Positions 63,204 through 64,000 of a DNA stretch of 64,000 nt are shown in pieces. Under the pieces are notes generated by a model. The model saw only the letters and a program-made list of their open reading frames with translations. It did not search any database and was not told the DNA's origin. Made by a program: the position numbers and the translations under genes. This stretch comes from Neoarius graeffei (lineage: Eukaryota; Chordata; Actinopteri; Siluriformes; Ariidae). The stretch is from positions 58,409,559-58,473,558 of the forward strand of contig NC_083574.1 of NCBI RefSeq assembly GCF_027579695.1. The letters are read 5' to 3'. Within the stretch, counting starts at the first letter, position 1. Every line of letters starts with the position of its first letter.

Positions 63204-64000
63204 CAGTCAAGTCGGAAAGTCTGCACACCCCTTTCACCTTCTCCACATTTTATTATGTTACAGACTACAATAGATTGAGTTCATTTTTTGTCACAAAATT
63301 CTACACAAAATAGCCCATAATGACAAACTAAAAGCAGGTTTTTAGACATTTGTGCTAATTTATTAAAAATCAAAATATAAAATTATCATATGTACACAAG
63401 TGTGCACACCCTTTGATATGACATCCAGAAGTGAGCTGAGGTGCATTTTGTTTCCACTGATACTGCTTGAGATGTTTCTGCAACTTAATTGGAGTCCACC
63501 TGTGGTAAATTCAGTTGATTGGACATGATTGGGGATTGCCAACACCTGCCTATATAAGATCCCACAGTTGACAGTGCATGTCAGAGCAAACTCCAAGCCA
63601 TGGGGTCAAAGGAATTATCTGCAGACCTCAAACACAGGATTGTGTCAAGGCATAGATCTGGAGAAGGGTACAGAAAAATTGCTGCAGCTTTACAGGTCCT
63701 AAAGAGCACAGTAGCCATCATCATTCGTAAGTGGAAGAAGTTTGGAACCACCAAGAATCTTCCTAGACCTGGCTGCCCGGCCAAACGCCAGGGAGGTGAG
63801 CAGGAACCCGAGGGTCACTCTGACGGAGCTCCAGCGTATTCTTGTGGAGATGGGAGAACCTTTCAGAAGATCAACCATCCAGGCAGCACTCCACAAATCA
63901 GGCCTTTATGGTAGAGTGGCCAGACGGAATCCACTCCTTACTAAAAGGCACATGACAGCCCTCTTGGAGTTTGCCAAAAGGCACCTAGAGGACTCTCAAA
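63204..64000 (+). mobile_element. Tc1-like transposon, runs off the window
   Basis: It begins CAGTCAAGTCGGAAAGTCTG after TA (63202-63203). The transposase starts at 63600 (MGSKELSADLKHRIVSRHRS) and shows the first helix-turn-helix (YRKIAAALQVLKSTVAIIIR). After RPGCPAK (about 63785) a short deletion shifts the frame, and the family sequence resumes in other frames (RVTLTELQRILVEMGEPFRR, then LYGRVARRNPLLTKRHMTAL). The catalytic core lies beyond 64000. The right end cannot be assessed, and the copy is already frameshifted. Confidence 0.85.

Noticed and set aside
18413-64000. Further NECAB2 exons, including one beginning with DGKLS
   Set aside because: GATGGGAAG-like matches at 15602 and 33196 lie in transposases. 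No acceptor followed by EF-hand codons was found by eye. A profile search could still find one.

Overview
The window reads as teleost fish genomic DNA. The evidence is several Tc1-like transposons of the fish type, tRNA-derived SINEs with a fish-type head and tail, hAT, PIF/Harbinger and TTAA-specific MITEs, a Gmr1-like LTR retrotransposon, long microsatellites and a vertebrate split gene with GT-AG introns. An otophysan, perhaps catfish-like, genome is a guess from Tc1 and SINE density and was not tested. Nothing prokaryotic was seen, so RBSs, operons and CRISPR do not apply.

Only one host gene can be supported: the 5' end of a NECAB-family gene, most like NECAB2, on the + strand. Exon 1 coding sequence is at 3242-3559. 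A 25-nt micro-exon follows at 18388-18412 after a 14.8-kb intron. No later exon was recognised up to 64000, so most of the window is probably NECAB2 intron 1 and intron 2 filled with mobile elements.

Layout: 635-1751 Harbinger-like MITE carrying a SINE; 2014-2694 hAT MITE; 3242-3559 exon 1; 5144-6947 Tc1 carrying a SINE; 7261-10458 Tc1 pieces, a SINE and an odd terminal-inverted-repeat element rich in CTATCGTCAG hairpins; 10560-11702 Ty3/gypsy remnant; 11740-16010 decayed Tc1 containing a hAT (11847-15571), which contains an intact Tc1 (12753-14356); 18388 exon 2; 18853-19200 Sleeping Beauty-like terminal repeat; 20878-21924 unassigned TIR element; 22870-24060 hAT deletion derivative; 25211-27138 Tc1 with a solo LTR inside; 27141-29553 Tc1 remnant with two MITEs; 29659-32216 Tc1 with a hAT inside; 32553-36792 Tc1 with an apparently intact 616-codon hAT transposase inside; 36793-39480 Tc1 remnant holding a TIR element that holds an LTR-PBS-gag stub; 40897-42093 Harbinger-like MITE; 44741-55721 a nested LTR complex; 57064-57717 LINE remnant; 63204 to the end, another Tc1.

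The most striking region is 44741-55721. A short non-autonomous LTR element has received a Gmr1-like Ty3/gypsy element in which integrase lies upstream of reverse transcriptase. That element was hit by two TTAA-flanked MITEs, and one of these carries a further LTR fragment. A SINE and a Tc1 sit inside the outer element's upstream LTR. The target-site duplications allow the insertion order to be read. Apart from one intact Tc1 transposase and one intact hAT transposase, the mobile-element genes are broken.
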